A DNA stretch of 64,000 nucleotides from Molossus alvarezi (GCA_037176705.1 CM073889.1:52135596-52199595); one strand, 5' to 3'. Counted from the stretch's first letter, positions 10,556 through 23,160 are shown. Translations and numbers: made by a program. The notes: a model not told the origin generated them from the sequence alone.

Positions 10556-12931
10556 ATGGCAACTAATAACTATCTATCAATAATAACCTTAAATGTTAAT
10601 GGCTTAAATGCCCCAATCAAAAGACACAAGGTAGCTGACTGAGTAAGAAAATATGAACCATATATATGCTGTCTACAAGAGACCCACCTCACAACAGAAA
10701 ACACACACAGGATAAAAGCAAAGGGAAGAAAAAGAATTTTCCAAGCAAATGAAAATTTAATAAAAACTGGTGTAGCCATAATAAGAGACAAAGACACTTC
10801 ATAATATTTAAAAAATCAATCCAACAAGAGGATATAACACTGGTAAACATATACGCACCAAATACAGGAGCACCAAAATATATTAAAAAACTTCTGGAGG
10901 ACTTCAAGGAAAAGATCAATAGCAATATGATCATAATGAGTGACTTTAATATGCCACTAACACCACTACATAGATCTTCTAAACAAAAAGTTAACAAGGA
11001 CATAGAGTTCTTACAAGACAAACTAAATCAATTGGACTGCGCTAATATTTACAGAACATTTCACCCCAAAGTTGCAAAATATACATTCTTTTCAAGTGCA
11101 CATGGGACATTCTCAAAGACAGACCATATGTTAGGACACAAAACAAGTCTCTACAAATTCAAGAAGATTGAAATCATATCAAGTCTTTTTTCTCAGATCA
11201 CAGTGGCATAAAACTAGAATTCAATTAACAACAACAACAAAAAAGCATTCACACATTTGGAGGCTAAATAGCCTATTATTAAACAAAAATGGGTTAGTAA
11301 CAAGATCACGGAAGAAATTTAAAACTTCCTGGAAACCAATGAAAACATACACAAAACAATACAAAATCTATGGGACACAGTGAAAGCAGTCCTGAGTTCA
11401 CAGCACTACAGGCCTACCTCAAGAAACAAGAAAAATTTCTAATTAAATTTTCTAAACCTACAACTTAAAGAGCTAGAAACTAAACAAAAAGAAAAACCCA
11501 GAGATAGTAGAAAAAAACAAAAACAAAAAAAAACAGTAAAGGTCACAGCAGAAAAAAACGACAGAGACCAAAATAAAAAATAAAAAAAATTCAAAAGATC
11601 AATGAAACAAAAAGCTGGTTCATTTTTTTTTTTTTAATCCTCATCTGAGGACATTTTTTTGCATTTACCTTGAGAGAGAGAAAAGGGAGGTGGGGAGAGA
11701 GAGAGCGAGAGACAGAAACATCGACATGTGAGAGACACATCGAGTGCTTGCCACACACACAACCCCAACCAGGGATGAACATAAACTTCAACCAAGGTAT
11801 GTGCCTTTAGCGGGAACCAAACCTGGGCTTCTCTGGTCTGCAGGCTGACGTTCCAACCACTGAGCAAAAGAAGCCAGGACAAAAAGCTAGTTCTTTGAAA
11901 AGATAAACAAGATCAATGGACCATTAGCCAGACTCACCAAAAAACAAAAAGAGAGAAACCAAATAAGCAAAATTAGAAACAAAAGAGAAGTAACAACCGA
12001 CAATACAGATATACAAAACATCATCGAAACATACTAGAAACAATTATATGCAAAGTTGGACAAAGTAGGAGAAATTAACAAACTACTAGAAACAGTCTCC
12101 CAGAACTGAACCAGGAAGAAACAGAAAACTTGAACTGACTAATAATAACAAAGAAAATTGAAGATATAATTAAGAAACTCCCAGAAAACAAAAGACCAGG
12201 CCCAGATGGCTTCACAGGGGGAGTTTTACCAAATATTCAAAGAAGATCTCCTCGAACTATTCCAAAAAATCCAAGAAGAGGAAACACTTCCAAACTCATT
12301 TTATGAGGCCAGCATAATCCTAATTCCAAAACTGGATAAAGACACTGCAAAGAAATACAACTACAGGCCAATATCCCTGATGAACATAGACGCCAAAATC
12401 CATAACAAAATATTAGTAAATAGGATCCAGCAATACATCAAAAAAATTATTCATCATGACCAACTGGGATTAATCCCAGGGATGCAAGAATGGTACAATA
12501 TTTGCAAATCAATAAATGTGATACATCACATAAACAAAATGAAAGATAAAAATCATATGATCATACTAATAGATGCTGAAAAAGCATTAAATAAAATCCA
12601 GTACCCATTTTTGATAAAAACGGTTAGCAAGGAGGAAATAAAGGGATCATGTCTCAACATAATAAAAGCCGTACATGAAAAACTGGCAGCCAAAATCATA
12701 CTCAATGGGAATAACTAAAAGCATTCTCCTTAAGAACGGGGAAAAGACAAGAATGCCCACTTTCGCCACTGTTATTCAACAAAGTACTGGCAGTATTAGC
12801 CACAGAAATTATAAATGAAGAAAAAATAAAAGGAATCAAAATTGGAAAAGAAGTGAAACAGTCATTATTTGCAGATGACATGATATTGTACATAGAAAAC
12901 CTTATAATCTCCATCAAAAATCTATTCCTCT
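10556..12931 (+). pseudogene. L1-B ORF2, 5' part (endonuclease and RT)
   Basis: Starts MATNNYLSIITLNVNGLNAP. The endonuclease motifs QETHL (about 10675) and YAPN (about 10852) are visible, and the later strand near 10930 reads MSDFN where sister copies have GDFN. The longest open piece, 12206-12718, carries RT segments such as [10 protein letters not shown]. The catalytic loop at about 12870 reads FADDMILYI, so the key residues remain here. A SINE and several stops disrupt it. Confidence 0.8.
11622..11878 (-). mobile_element. Ves SINE (antisense) in L1-B ORF2 with 15-bp TSD
   Basis: Read on the minus strand: a diverged tRNA-like head near 11878, and the 'gtcctcagatgaggattaaa' tail with poly(A), seen as a T-run at about 11623-11635. 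The 15 bases 'acaaaaagctggttc' at 11607-11621 recur at 11879-11893 with one mismatch. Confidence 0.9.
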
Positions 12932-15900
12932 TAAAGATCATATGATACTTGTCTTTCTATATTTTGCTTATGATAATATTTTCCAAGTCTCTCTATGTTG
13001 TGTCAAACAATAAAATATCTCTTTCTTACAGCTGCATACTACCCCATTGTGTATATGTACCACTGCTTTTTTATCTATTCGTTAACTGATGGACATTTGG
13101 GCTCTTTCCAGATCTTAGCTATTCTAAACAGTGCTGCTACAAACACGGGGGTACATATATTCTTTCGGATTGGTGTTTTCAGGCTTCATAGGGTATATTC
13201 CCAGAATTGGGATCACTGGGTAAAATAGAAGTTCAATTTTTATTTTTTTGAGGTAACACCATATTATTTTCCATAGTGGCTGCACCACTCTGCATTCCCA
13301 CCAGCAGTGTACTAGAGTCCCCTTTTCTCCACACCCTCGACAACAGTTGTTTGACGATTTGTTCATGGCAGCCATTCTGACAGGTGGAAGGTGATAATTC
13401 CTTGTTGTTTTAATTTGCATCTCTCTGATGTTTAGTAATGTTGAGCATGTCTTCATATGTCTCTTAGCCATTAGTACGTCCAGTTTGGAGAGGTTTCTAG
13501 TTCCTCTGCCCATTGTTTAATTGGGTTTTTGTCTTCTTTTTGTTCAGATGTGTGAGCACTCTATATATATTGGAAATCAGTCCCTTATCTGATATATCAT
13601 TGAAAATTATGATCTTCCATACAGTGGGTTGCCTTTCCATTTGGATGATTGTATCTTTTGCTGTGCAGAAAGTTTTGAGTTTGATGTAGTCCCATGTGTT
13701 CATTTTCGCCTTTGTTTCTGTTGCCTTAGGTGATGTATAGGTGAAAATTCTGCTGTCTGAAATTTTGTTGCCTACAGTTTCTTCTACAATTTTTATAGAT
13801 TCATGAGTCAGATTTAAGTCTTTTATCCATGTTGAGTTTATTCTTGTGTACAGTGCAAGTTGATAGTCTAGTTTCATTTTTTAATATATAGCTGTCCAAT
13901 TTTCCCAACACCATTTATTAAAGAGGCTGTCTTTACTCCACTGTATGCTCTTGCCACCTTTGTAAAATATTGATTGAACATATTGCCTTGGGTCCATTTC
14001 TGGGTTCTCTGTTCTGTTCCACTGGTCTATATGCCAGTACCAGGCTGTTTTTAGTACAGTGGGTTTGTAATATAACCTGAAATCTGGTAATATGATCCCT
14101 CCAACTTTGTTCCTCTTTTTCAAGATTGCATTGGCTATTCGAGGTCTTTTCTGGTTCCATGTGAACTTTTGAAGCACTTGTTCTAATTCTGTGAAGTATG
14201 CCATTGGTATTTTGATGGGGATTGCATTGAATCTATAGATTGCTTTGGGTAGAAAGGACACTTTAATGATGTTAATTCTTCCAACCCATGAACAAGGTAT
14301 GTGCTTCCACTTTTTTATATCTTTCTCTATTTCTTTTTCCAATGTCCTGTAGTTTTCTGCAAATAGGTCCTTTACTTCTTTGGTTAAGTTTATTCCTAGG
14401 TATATTAATTTTTTTCCTTGCGATGGTAAATGGGATTGTTTTCTTAGTTTCTCATTCTGTGAGTTCATCATTGGTGTATAAGAATGCCATCGATTTGTTG
14501 ATGTTACTCTTGTATCTTGCTACTTTGCCAAGTTCATTTATTAAGTCTAGTAAATTTCTGATTGAGTCTTTGGAGTTTTCTATGTATAGTATCATGTCAT
14601 CTGCGAATAATGACAGTTTCACTTCCTCCTTTCCAATTTAGATCTCTTTTATTTTTTCTTTCTGTCTGATTGCTATGGCTAAGACTTCTAATAATATGTT
14701 AAATAGGAGTGGTGGATGTGGGCATCCTTGCTTTATTCCTGTTCTTAAGAAAAATGTTTTTAACTTTTGCCCACTGATTATGTTGGCTGTAGGTTTTTCA
14801 TATATGGCCTTTATTATGTTGAGATATGATCTCTCTATTCCCAGATTGCTGAGCATTTTTATCAGAAATGGGTGGTGGATATTGTCTAATGCTTTTTCAG
14901 CATCTATTGATATGATCATATCATTTTTATCTTTCATTTTGTTTATGTGGTATATCACATTTATTGATTTGCAAATAATGTACCAGCCTTGCATCCCTGA
15001 GATGAATCCCACTTGGTCATGGTGAATAATTTTTTTGATGTATTTATGGATTCGATTTGCTAGTATTGTGTTCAGGATTTTGGCATCTATGTTTATGAGA
15101 AACATTGGTCTGTAGTTTTCTCTCTTTGTAGTGTCTTTTTCTGGTTTTGTAATTAGAATTATGTTGGCCTCACGAAACGAGTTTGGAGGTCTTCCTTTTA
15201 TTAAATGTTTTGAAATAGTTTGAGGAGAATGGGTATTGGTTCTTCTTTGAATGTTTGGTAAAATTCCCCTGTAAAGCCATCTGGGCCTGGGCTTTTGTTT
15301 GCTGGGAGAGTCTTGATTACATCTTCAATTTCTTCTGCTGTTATTGGTCTGTTCAAGTTTTTTTATCTCTTCCGGATTCAGTGTTGGGAGACTATGTGTT
15401 TTTAGAAATTTGTCCATTTCACTTAGATTGTCACATTTGTTGCTGTATAATTGTTCATAATATTTAACAATCCTTTGTACTTCTGTGGTGTCACTTATTA
15501 TTTCTCCTCTTTCATTTCTGATTTTGTGTATTTGGGTTTCTACCTTTGTTTCTTGGTGAGTCTAGCTATGGGTCCATCAGTCTTGCTTATCTTTTCAAAG
15601 CACAAGCTTTTTGTTTCATTGAAACTTTGAATTGTTTTTTGGTCTCCATGTCACTTATTTCTGCTCTGATCTTTACTATTTCTTTCCTTCTACTTACTCT
15701 GGGGATTTCTTTTTTTTTTTTTTTTTTTTTACTTTCTAGTTCTTTTAGTAGTGAGGTTGGATAGTCTGTTAGAAATTTTTCTTGCTTCTTGAGGTAGGCC
15801 TGTAGTCCTATGAACTTCCCTCTCAGAACTGCTTTTGCTGCATCCCACAGAATTTGTGTTGTTGTGTGTTCATTTTCATTGGTTTCCAGAAAGTTTTTAA

Positions 15901-16692
15901 TTTCTTCCTTGATCTCCATGATAATCTATTCACTGCTCAATAGCATGCCATTTAGCCTCCATGTGTTCAAATGTCTTTGCACGTTCTTGTTGCAATTGAT
16001 TTCTAGTTGCATGCCATAGTAATCTGAGAAGATGCTTGATATGATGTCAATCTCTTTGAACTTGTAGAGATTAGTTTGTGCCGTAACATGTGGTCTATCT
16101 TTGAGAATTTCCCTTGTGCACTTGAGGAGAATGTGAATTCTGCATTTTTGGGGTGTAATCATCTGTAGATATCTATGAAATCCATTTGATCTAGCGTTTT
16201 ATTTAGAGTCTGTGTTTCCTTGTTAATTTTTTGTCTAGAAGATCCGGTGATGTCAGTGGGTGAAGTACCCTGCTATGATTGTAATGCACTCGATTTCTCC
16301 TTTGAAGTCCTCCAGAAGATTTTAATATATGTTGGTGTGCCTATATTAGGTGCTTATATGTTTGCCTAGGTTATATCTTCCTGTTGGATAGATCCTTTCA
16401 ATATTATGCAGTGGCCTTATTGGTCTCTAGTTATGGTCTTCATTTTTAAATCTACTTTATCAGATATGAGTATTGCTACCACAGCTCTTTTTTGCTTTCC
16501 ATTTGCTTGAAAGATTCTTTTCCATCCCTTCACTTTCAACCTATGTGAGTCTTTTGTTGTGAGGAGGGTTTCTTGTAAACATATATGTGAGTCATACTTT
16601 CTTATCCAGTCAGCTACTCTGTGTCTTTTTATGGGAGCATTCAAACCATTCACATTTAAGGTGTTAATTGATATGTACTTATTTATTACCAT
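12932..16692 (-). pseudogene. L1-C ORF2, truncated at its 3' end
   Basis: The start ATG (16690-16692) reads MVINKYISINTLNVNGLN. The endonuclease QETLL motif lies near 16575. The RT loop near 14600 reads FADDMILYI on the minus strand, and a 196-codon open piece (13881-14471) covers the region after RT. A T-run at about 15711-15730 and several stops break the frame. The final codons and stop are missing at the left junction. Confidence 0.8.
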
Positions 16693-16737
16693 GTTTGTTT
16701 AGTGTGGTTCTATTTTTCTTCCTATTCCTCATGCTAA

Positions 16738-17608
16738 TTACAGCAGTCCTTTTAACATTTCTTTCAGTGTTGGTTTGGTGTTAGCCTTTTTTTTTTTTTC
16801 TTGAAATCTCTTTATTTAACCTTCTATTTTGAATGATAGCCTTGCTGGTTAGTGGAGTCTTCGATTAAGATCCTTGTTTTTCATGACCTTGATTACTTCA
16901 TGCCACTCCCTTCTGGCCTGTAGTGTTTCTGTTGAGAAGTCATCTGAGAGCCCTATGGGGTTTCCTTTTTAGGTAACGTGTTGCTTATCTCTTGCTGCCT
17001 TTAGGATTCTCTCTTTGTCTTTAATTTTTGGCATTTTAATTACTATGTGACTTGGTGTTGGCCTGTTTGGGTTCCTCTTACTTTGGGTTCTCTGTGCTTC
17101 TTAAACTTGAATGCCTTCTTCCTTCATCAAGTTAGTAAAATTTTCTGTCACTATTTCTTCACATATATTCTCTAACCCTTGCCCATTTTCTTCCTCTTCA
17201 GGGACTCCTATGATGCGAATGTTATTACGTTTCCATTTTTCCCTTAGTTCTCTTAAGCTATATTTCTGTTTTTTAATTATTTTTTCCTTTTGGCTTTCTG
17301 ATTGGTTGATTTTTTTCTAGTGTCTTTTAATGCACTGACCCAGTCCTCAGCTTCTTCTACTCTACTGGTTAGTCCTTCCAGTGTGTTCTTAATTTCTGCT
17401 ATTTCATTCTTCATTTCCACTTGGTTGGTTTTCAATGTTTCTATATCTTTATTCATGTTGCTGATGTCTTTACTCATGCTGTTGAACTTTCTCAAGATCA
17501 TAGGTCTGAACTTTACCTCTGATAATTTGCTAGCTGCATTTCATTAATCTCATCTTTGATAGAGTTCTTTTGTTCTTTCATTTGGGATCTGTTTCTGTGT
17601 TTCACCAT
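16738..17608 (-). pseudogene. L1-C ORF1, disrupted
   Basis: The likely start ATG at 17606-17608 gives MVKHRNRSQMKEQ. The coiled-coil part (17501-17277 reads ILRKFNSMSKDISNMNKDIE) is clear with heptad-like spacing. The C-terminal end is near 16738 (stop TAA). A T-run near 16788-16800 and stops break it. Confidence 0.7.
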
Positions 17609-18405
17609 TTTGGTTATCTCAGTGGGTTTTGAAGCCTGCCAAATTTTTCTGTTCATGTTGGTGTCCTGCTGTTTGTGGCTCCCACTACTGGGTTTGGATG
17701 AGCCTGGGTGAGCCCATAATAAACACCACTGTCAAGTCTTACTTTCCTGGGTAGATTTGCAAGCCCAGAAAAGGTTTAGTTATCCTCTACCTTTTTCCTA
17801 GTGGTCAGTAGTCTCAGTTACTCAGTGCCTTAGAATTTAGCCCTGGTGTTCTGCCTAAGAGGATTTCCAGAGGGTGGGATAGATGCTGGTTGTTAATGAG
17901 CCTCAATTTTCATTTCCTTGCCTCACGTGAAAAAGGCTGAATCTCTGAGGCAGTGGGGGCTGCTGCTTTTCCCCACATCTCGGGGAAGGAGCACACTGGC
18001 CAATGTCCTTGGTGGTCGCAACTCAGCAAAAACTCTGGGTGCCCTACCAATCCAAGGCATCCCCACAGAGTTCCAGCCCAGTCTGCCTTCCCTCTGCCAT
18101 AGCCCCTAGGTGAGTGGCTGTTGCTATGTTAGCGCTGTGTCTCAGCTCTCTGTGCTGTGGAGCAGGGTTCATCTTTATTCCCCAATGGTGCTGCTCACAT
18201 CTAAGACTGCTGCTGTCCTTGGGCTCTGAGCCCACCACTCTCTCATGCCTCTGGAGATCCTACCAGTGTCCCTTGTTATATGGTCCTGTCCTGCAGCTTT
18301 TCTGTTGTTTTTTCCAAGGAATTGTCTTTATTTAATTTGTAATTTCCATTTGGTCCTGGGAGATCATTTGTTTAGCTTTTATTCACTCAGCCTCCAATTT
18401 TTACA
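17609..18405 (-). promoter_or_regulatory. L1-C 5'UTR (second L1 family type)
   Basis: Non-coding leader on the minus strand with no GC-rich monomers. It is collinear with 37123-37978 of L1-E: both contain, on the plus strand, 'gggtttggatgagcc'-like and 'aaaggttcagttatcctcta'-like blocks, and end in 'tttattcactcagcc' or 'ttcatttactctgctgcc'. Promoter function is inferred. Confidence 0.55.
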
Positions 18406-19228
18406 TCCTCTAAGCCTATCTTATGCACAGCTGGATCGCAGAGGCCTTTCTGGTGCCCCCACACCCTGTAGGTCCTGCAGGTAACTGGATCACACAGTCC
18501 CTTTGGGGACCCAGCTCTATGCCTGTGTTATGAGCTTCTGGTCACACAGGCCTCTCGGGTGCTTCAGCATCCCGCAGGTCCCACAGGAAATTGGATGGCA
18601 CCATCCCTGCTGGGTTGCATGGGACTCTCTAGTGCTTCAGCACCCTGCAGGTCCCCTGAGTAACTGAATGGCACAGTCCCTGCTGAGTCACACGGGCCTC
18701 TCTGGTGCTTCAGCCCCCCACAAACCCAGTGGGTAACTAGATCACACAGTCCCTGCTTGGTCACACAGTCCTCTCTGGTGCTTTAGCACCCTGCATGTCC
18801 TGAGGGTAAATGGATGGCACAGTCCCTGCTGGATTGCACAGTCCTCTCTGGTGCTGCACATCACAGGTCCCCCAGGTACCTGGATGGCACAATCCCTGCT
18901 GGGTCACATTAGCCTATCTGGTGCTTCAGCACCCCGCAGGTTGCAAGGGTAACTGAATAACACAGTCCCTGCTTGGTCTCACTGGCCTCTCTGATGACAC
19001 CCACCAGGGCAGCAGTATCGCACCAGTCTCTCTCAGGCTCTGGCTTCCCTCTGCACTTTTGAACTACTGGACTGCAAAGGCCTCTGTGGAACCCCAGGTC
19101 CCGCTGCTGGGGAGTGCTGATGCCCTGTGGGGCTCAACTCCTGCTCAGCTTTTGCTGTATATTTTGGGAATAGGTCTCAGCTGCTGGTTTGTGCTTCTGT
19201 TGCCTGGGGCTGGATGTCTGCTCTTGAC
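18406..19228 (-). mobile_element. Antisense fragment of an L1-A-type 5'UTR with about 72-bp tandem units
   Basis: Read on the minus strand, this matches the L1-A 5'UTR from about 1725 to 2530. The plus-strand block 'acagtccctgct' recurs near 18665, 18738, 18811, 18882 and 18954, spacing 71-73 bp. It is joined directly upstream of the L1-C 5'UTR, so two different L1 leader types stand in series. Confidence 0.75.
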
Positions 19229-20828
19229 TGCATTCTTTTACACCAATGATGAACTAACAGAGAATCTAAGAAAACAATCCCATTTACCATTGCAGCAAAA
19301 AAATTAAGACACCTAAGAATAAGCTTAACCAAAGAAGTAAAGAACCTCTTCACAGAAAACTATAGGTCATTGAAAAAAAAAAATAGAGGAAGATATAAAT
19401 AAGTGGAAGTACATACTTTGTTCATGGATTAGACAAATTAACATCATGAAAATGTCCATACTACCCAAAACAATCTATAGATTCAATGCAATCCCCTATC
19501 AAAATACCAATGACATATGTCACAGAACTAGAACACAAAAGTTTATATGGAACCAAAGAAGATCCCGTATAGCCACAGTAATCTTGAAAAAGAAGAAAGT
19601 AAGAGGGATCACATTACTAGATAATCGGGTTATACTACAAAGCTACTGTAATCAAAACAACCTGGTACTGGCACAAGAACAGGCAGATAGATCAATAGAA
19701 CAGAACAGAGAACCAAGAAATAGATCCAAGGCAATATGTTCAATTAATATTTGACAAAGGTGGCAAGAGCATACACTGGAATAAAGACAGTCTCTTCAAT
19801 AAATAGTGTTGAAAAAATTGAACAGCTACTTGCAAAAAAAATGAAGCTAGGCCACCACCTTACACCATACACAAGAGTAAACTCAGAATGGATAAAAGAC
19901 TTAAATGTAACTCATGAATCCATAAATATTCTAGAAGAAAATATAGGCAACAAAATTTCAGACATCACACAACAGAATTTTCACTGATACATCGCCTAAG
20001 GATACAGAAACAAAGGAGAATATGAACACATGGGACTACATCAAACTCAAAAGCTTCTGCACAGCAAAAGATATAGTCATCAAAATGGAAAGGGAACCCA
20101 CCATATGGGAGACCATAATTGCCAATGATGCATCAGATAAGTGGTTAATTTCCAAAATATATAGAGTACTCATACAGCTCACCAAAAGGACAGCAAAGAA
20201 CCCAATTAAAAAATGGGCAGAGGAACTAAAGAGACACCTGTCCAAACAGGACATACTAATGGCCAAGAGACATATGAAAAAAATGCTCAACATCACTAAT
20301 CACCAGAGAGATGCAAATTAAAACAACAATAAGTTATCACCTCACACCTGTCAGAATGGCTGCCATAAACAACTCATCAAACAACAGATGTTGGCGAGGT
20401 TGTGGAGAAAAGGGACTTTAGTACACTGGTGGTGGGAATGCAGACTGGTGCAGCTACTATGGAAGACACTACGGTGTTACCTCAAAACGTTAAAAATTGA
20501 ACTGCCATTTGACCCATTCATCCCACTTCTAGGAATATACCCTAAGAAACCTGAAACACCAATCAGAAAGAATATATGCACCCCTATGTTCATAGCAGCA
20601 CTATTTACAATAACTAAGATCTGGAAACAACCCAAGTATCTATCAGTAGGTGATTGGATAAAAAGGCTGTGGTACATGTACACAATGGAATACTATGCAG
20701 CTGTAGGAAAGAAAGATCTCTTATTATTGGAGATGACATGGAGGGACCTGGAGAATATTATGCTAAGTGAAACAAGCCAAGCAGAGAAAGACAAATAACA
20801 CATAATCTCACTTATTTGTGGAATATAA
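19229..20828 (+). pseudogene. L1-B ORF2, C-terminal part
   Basis: Open pieces at 19446-19754, 19751-19987, 20022-20321 and 20388-20798 together cover the post-RT region and the Cys-rich C-terminus. The segment near 20415 reads [11 protein letters not shown], and CTPMFIAALF and MEYYAAVGKKDLL follow. Small frameshifts separate the pieces. It is the missing end of the ORF2 that begins at 10556. Confidence 0.8.
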
Positions 20829-21060
20829 TGAACTAAACAAACTAATGAACAAAATTGACTCTGAGACACAGAGGTAGGGTACAGACTGACAAACCCCAGA
20901 AAAGGGGTATTGGGGGGGGAAGAGATAAACCACAGAACTTATATCCATATATGCATAACCAATGGACATAAACAACAATGCGTGGGGGTGATGGGGAGAA
21001 GGGTGTTAATGAGGGGAAAATGAGAAACATCTGTAACAAAAACAAATTAATAAAAATATT
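19229..21060 (+). mobile_element. L1-B, 3' part (late ORF2 and 3'UTR)
   Basis: The ORF2 reading resumes at 'gcattcttttacaccaatga' and continues to a stop at 20826-20828. The L1 3'UTR follows with 'gtacagactgacaaacc' and 'catctgtaacaaaaac', then an A-rich tail. Confidence 0.88.
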
Positions 21061-21072
21061 TTAAAGAAAAAA

Positions 21073-21400
21073 AGAAAGAAATCAATATACCTGAGATAAA
21101 TGAAAATGAAAACGCAATAACCTCAAGTCCATGGGACATAGCAAAAGCAGTTATAGAGGGAAATTCATACCAGTGCAGGTTTACCTCAAGAAAGAAGAAA
21201 AATCTCAAATAAACAATCTAATCTTATACCTATTAGGAACTAGAATAAGAGCAAAGCCCAAAGTGAGTAAAAGAATAATAAAGATTAAAGAAGTAATCAT
21301 CTAAAAAAAAAAAGAACAACGGAAAGATTAAATGAAACCAAGAGTGGTTTTTTGAAAAGATAAAATTAAACCTTTATCAGACTCATCACAAAATAATAAA
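21073..21400 (+). mobile_element. Old L1 ORF2 fragment, right half, with TSD
   Basis: It begins with the second copy of the duplication ('gaaagaaatcaatat'). The next L1 ORF2 block after the one lost at 1262 then follows: 'gataaatgaaaatgaaaacg', 'gggacatagcaaaagcagtt' and 'gtttacctcaagaaagaa'. It ends in sequence of the 'gaaaagataaaattaaacc' type near 21375. This proves that 1263-21072 is an insertion complex. Confidence 0.8.
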
Positions 21401-22070
21401 GGAAATGCCTTTCTAGGCTGGAGGGGAGAGTGCCATTCCCTCTAGTCAGGAGTGAGGCCAGGACACTGTTTTGGCTCATTTTTCTAGACCTTTCTTGAGC
21501 CAGGGGAGGAAACAGAGTCTAGCAGCCATCTGTTTATGCCAAAACCCAAACTTAAGTGTTCAAAGTAGAAAAGAATGTGATCAGAGGGACCTCTCATATG
21601 CCCCAAATCTCAAAGGTCACGTTTCATCTTCAAAGAAAAAATAAAAAAGAACCATCCACCAACTAGCATCTAAAGTCAATCACCACAAAAGGGCAGGATC
21701 TCAATATCTTGAATACTTAGGATTAGTATACTTTGCAACTCTTTTGTTACTCTATTGTCCACCACCAAGCATTCTTAAGGACTCAGAACAAAGGATGCAC
21801 TAAACACTAAGGATTTACAAATGCTGTTAGCAAATGACTGTGTCAGTTCACCACATCTGAGGGATATGATTTAGGGAAAACAGTTTTCCATCAAAGTTTA
21901 TATGAATTCTCAAAAAAATTTTAAGCCCTAATTTTTCCTCTATAAAGTGTTCTCTTTCTGATTTGATGGTATTAAATGTTATCTGAAGTTTGAGGTCTTT
22001 GGAAGAGGTTAATAAATGATTATCCTCTAAATTTCACTGAATCTGAACTATAATTAAACATATACTTACA
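21401..22070. other. Apparently unique non-coding sequence
   Basis: Mixed-composition sequence with no open frame above noise and no repeat that I recognise. If the promoter at 23.5-24 kb is NINL, this is part of its first intron. Confidence 0.5.
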
Positions 22071-22072
22071 GC

Positions 22073-22278
22073 TCAGCCGGTGTGGCTCAGTAGCCGAGTG
22101 TCGACCCATGCACCAAGAGGTCACTAGTTCAATTCCTGGTCAGGGCACATGCCCAGGTTGTGGGCCTGATCCCCAGTTGGGGGGCATACAGGAGGCGGAC
22201 AATTTGTCTCTCACTGATGTTTCTATCTTTCCCTTACTCTCTCTCTAAAATCAATAAAGAAAAATATTTTTAAAACAA
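22073..22278 (+). mobile_element. Ves-family SINE (older subtype)
   Basis: Head 'cagccggtgtggctcagtag', 'catgcaccaagaggtca', B box 'agttcaattcctgg', then 'caggaggcggacaa', a CT-rich middle and 'ctctctaaaatcaataaaga' tail. It lacks the 'cctcgggtgagg' tail of the younger copies. The same subtype is seen at 40240, 49852, 53099 and 54032. Confidence 0.88.
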
Positions 22279-22685
22279 TACATACATCCAACTTTGAATT
22301 GCCAATATAGACCAGTTAAATTTGTAATATTTTAAACAGCCAGATGATTTCAAACAACAGGGGCATCAGGGTGGTAGCCTGTTTCTCTAACTGCCTTAGC
22401 ATTTCTCTTTTAATATTCATATACTTTTGCACAAAGCTATTAAAATTGTGAGGATGCTGATAGTGTTCTGTTTAATAGACCAGATTTAACTGTCATTAAC
22501 TTTTTTTAACCTTCGTCTATTCAAAATCCAATGTGAAAACAGCAAAGGCCTCTAAGAAGAAAATCACCATTACTCATAATCCCTCCCTCCTATTAACAGT
22601 GTTGCTGGTGGGACCTTGATTCTCACTTGACCTCTCCAGCCATACAGCTTCATACTACGCTGCCGCCGCCACCATTAACCTCCCC

Positions 22686-22727
<42 letters not shown>

Positions 22728-23160
22728 CCCTGTTCTATAGCTTGGCCTAAGCCTTCTAGAGCAGGTAGGAACCAAGTGACTCTTCTTCACTTTCATCCTG
22801 GGTAAACACAGACTTACAGGGAGCTCCTAACAACGCAACAGAGCACGATTTATGATACTAAAACATCCAAAGAAATTAAAAAAGACTCCTACATGGAATT
22901 TGTGGTGAGGAAAGGGGCGATTCTGCCAAACAACTAGTACAATAGATAAAACAACAGACTTTTCAGCCCCACAGGGTGGCGTCTTATTTCAAATAGTTTT
23001 TCAAGTGCAAACTCAAAAGGAAACAGACACATCCTAAAAAATCGTTCTATAGTAGGATGAAATCTTATTTAAAGGAGATGATCCCGTGGAATAAATCGAT
23101 TTGTCTGAGGAATGGGACCCAGGCATTTTGCAGGTGACAGGGGAAGCCTAAAGAGGTATG
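22279..23160. other. Non-coding interval with a (CA)n microsatellite
   Basis: No gene recognised. It contains a (CA)n tract at 22687-22727, preceded by 'ctaca', and otherwise unique-looking sequence leading into the CpG-rich block. Confidence 0.5.
22687..22727. repeat. (CA)n microsatellite
   Basis: About 20 perfect CA units. Confidence 0.95.

Larger units (their letters stand above)
8398..12931 (+). mobile_element. L1-B, 5' part (5'UTR to mid-ORF2)
   Basis: Same family as L1-A. The 5'UTR begins with 'gggagggtgagtg' and has GC-rich tandem units, ORF1 starts at 9562 and ORF2 at 10556. The ORF2 reading stops near 12931, about 25 codons after the RT motif [10 protein letters not shown], where an inverted L1 begins. 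The reading resumes at about 19229 with only some 55-60 bases of ORF2 missing, judged against L1-A. Confidence 0.85.
12932..18405 (-). mobile_element. L1-C, inverted L1 inside L1-B
   Basis: A minus-strand L1 with ORF2 (16692 down to the left edge), ORF1 (17608-16738) and its own 5'UTR ending near 18405. It lacks the last part of ORF2's end, the 3'UTR and any poly(A). It therefore did not arise as a simple retrotransposed insert at this junction. Its 5'UTR is of the type seen in L1-E, not the L1-A/B type. Confidence 0.8.
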
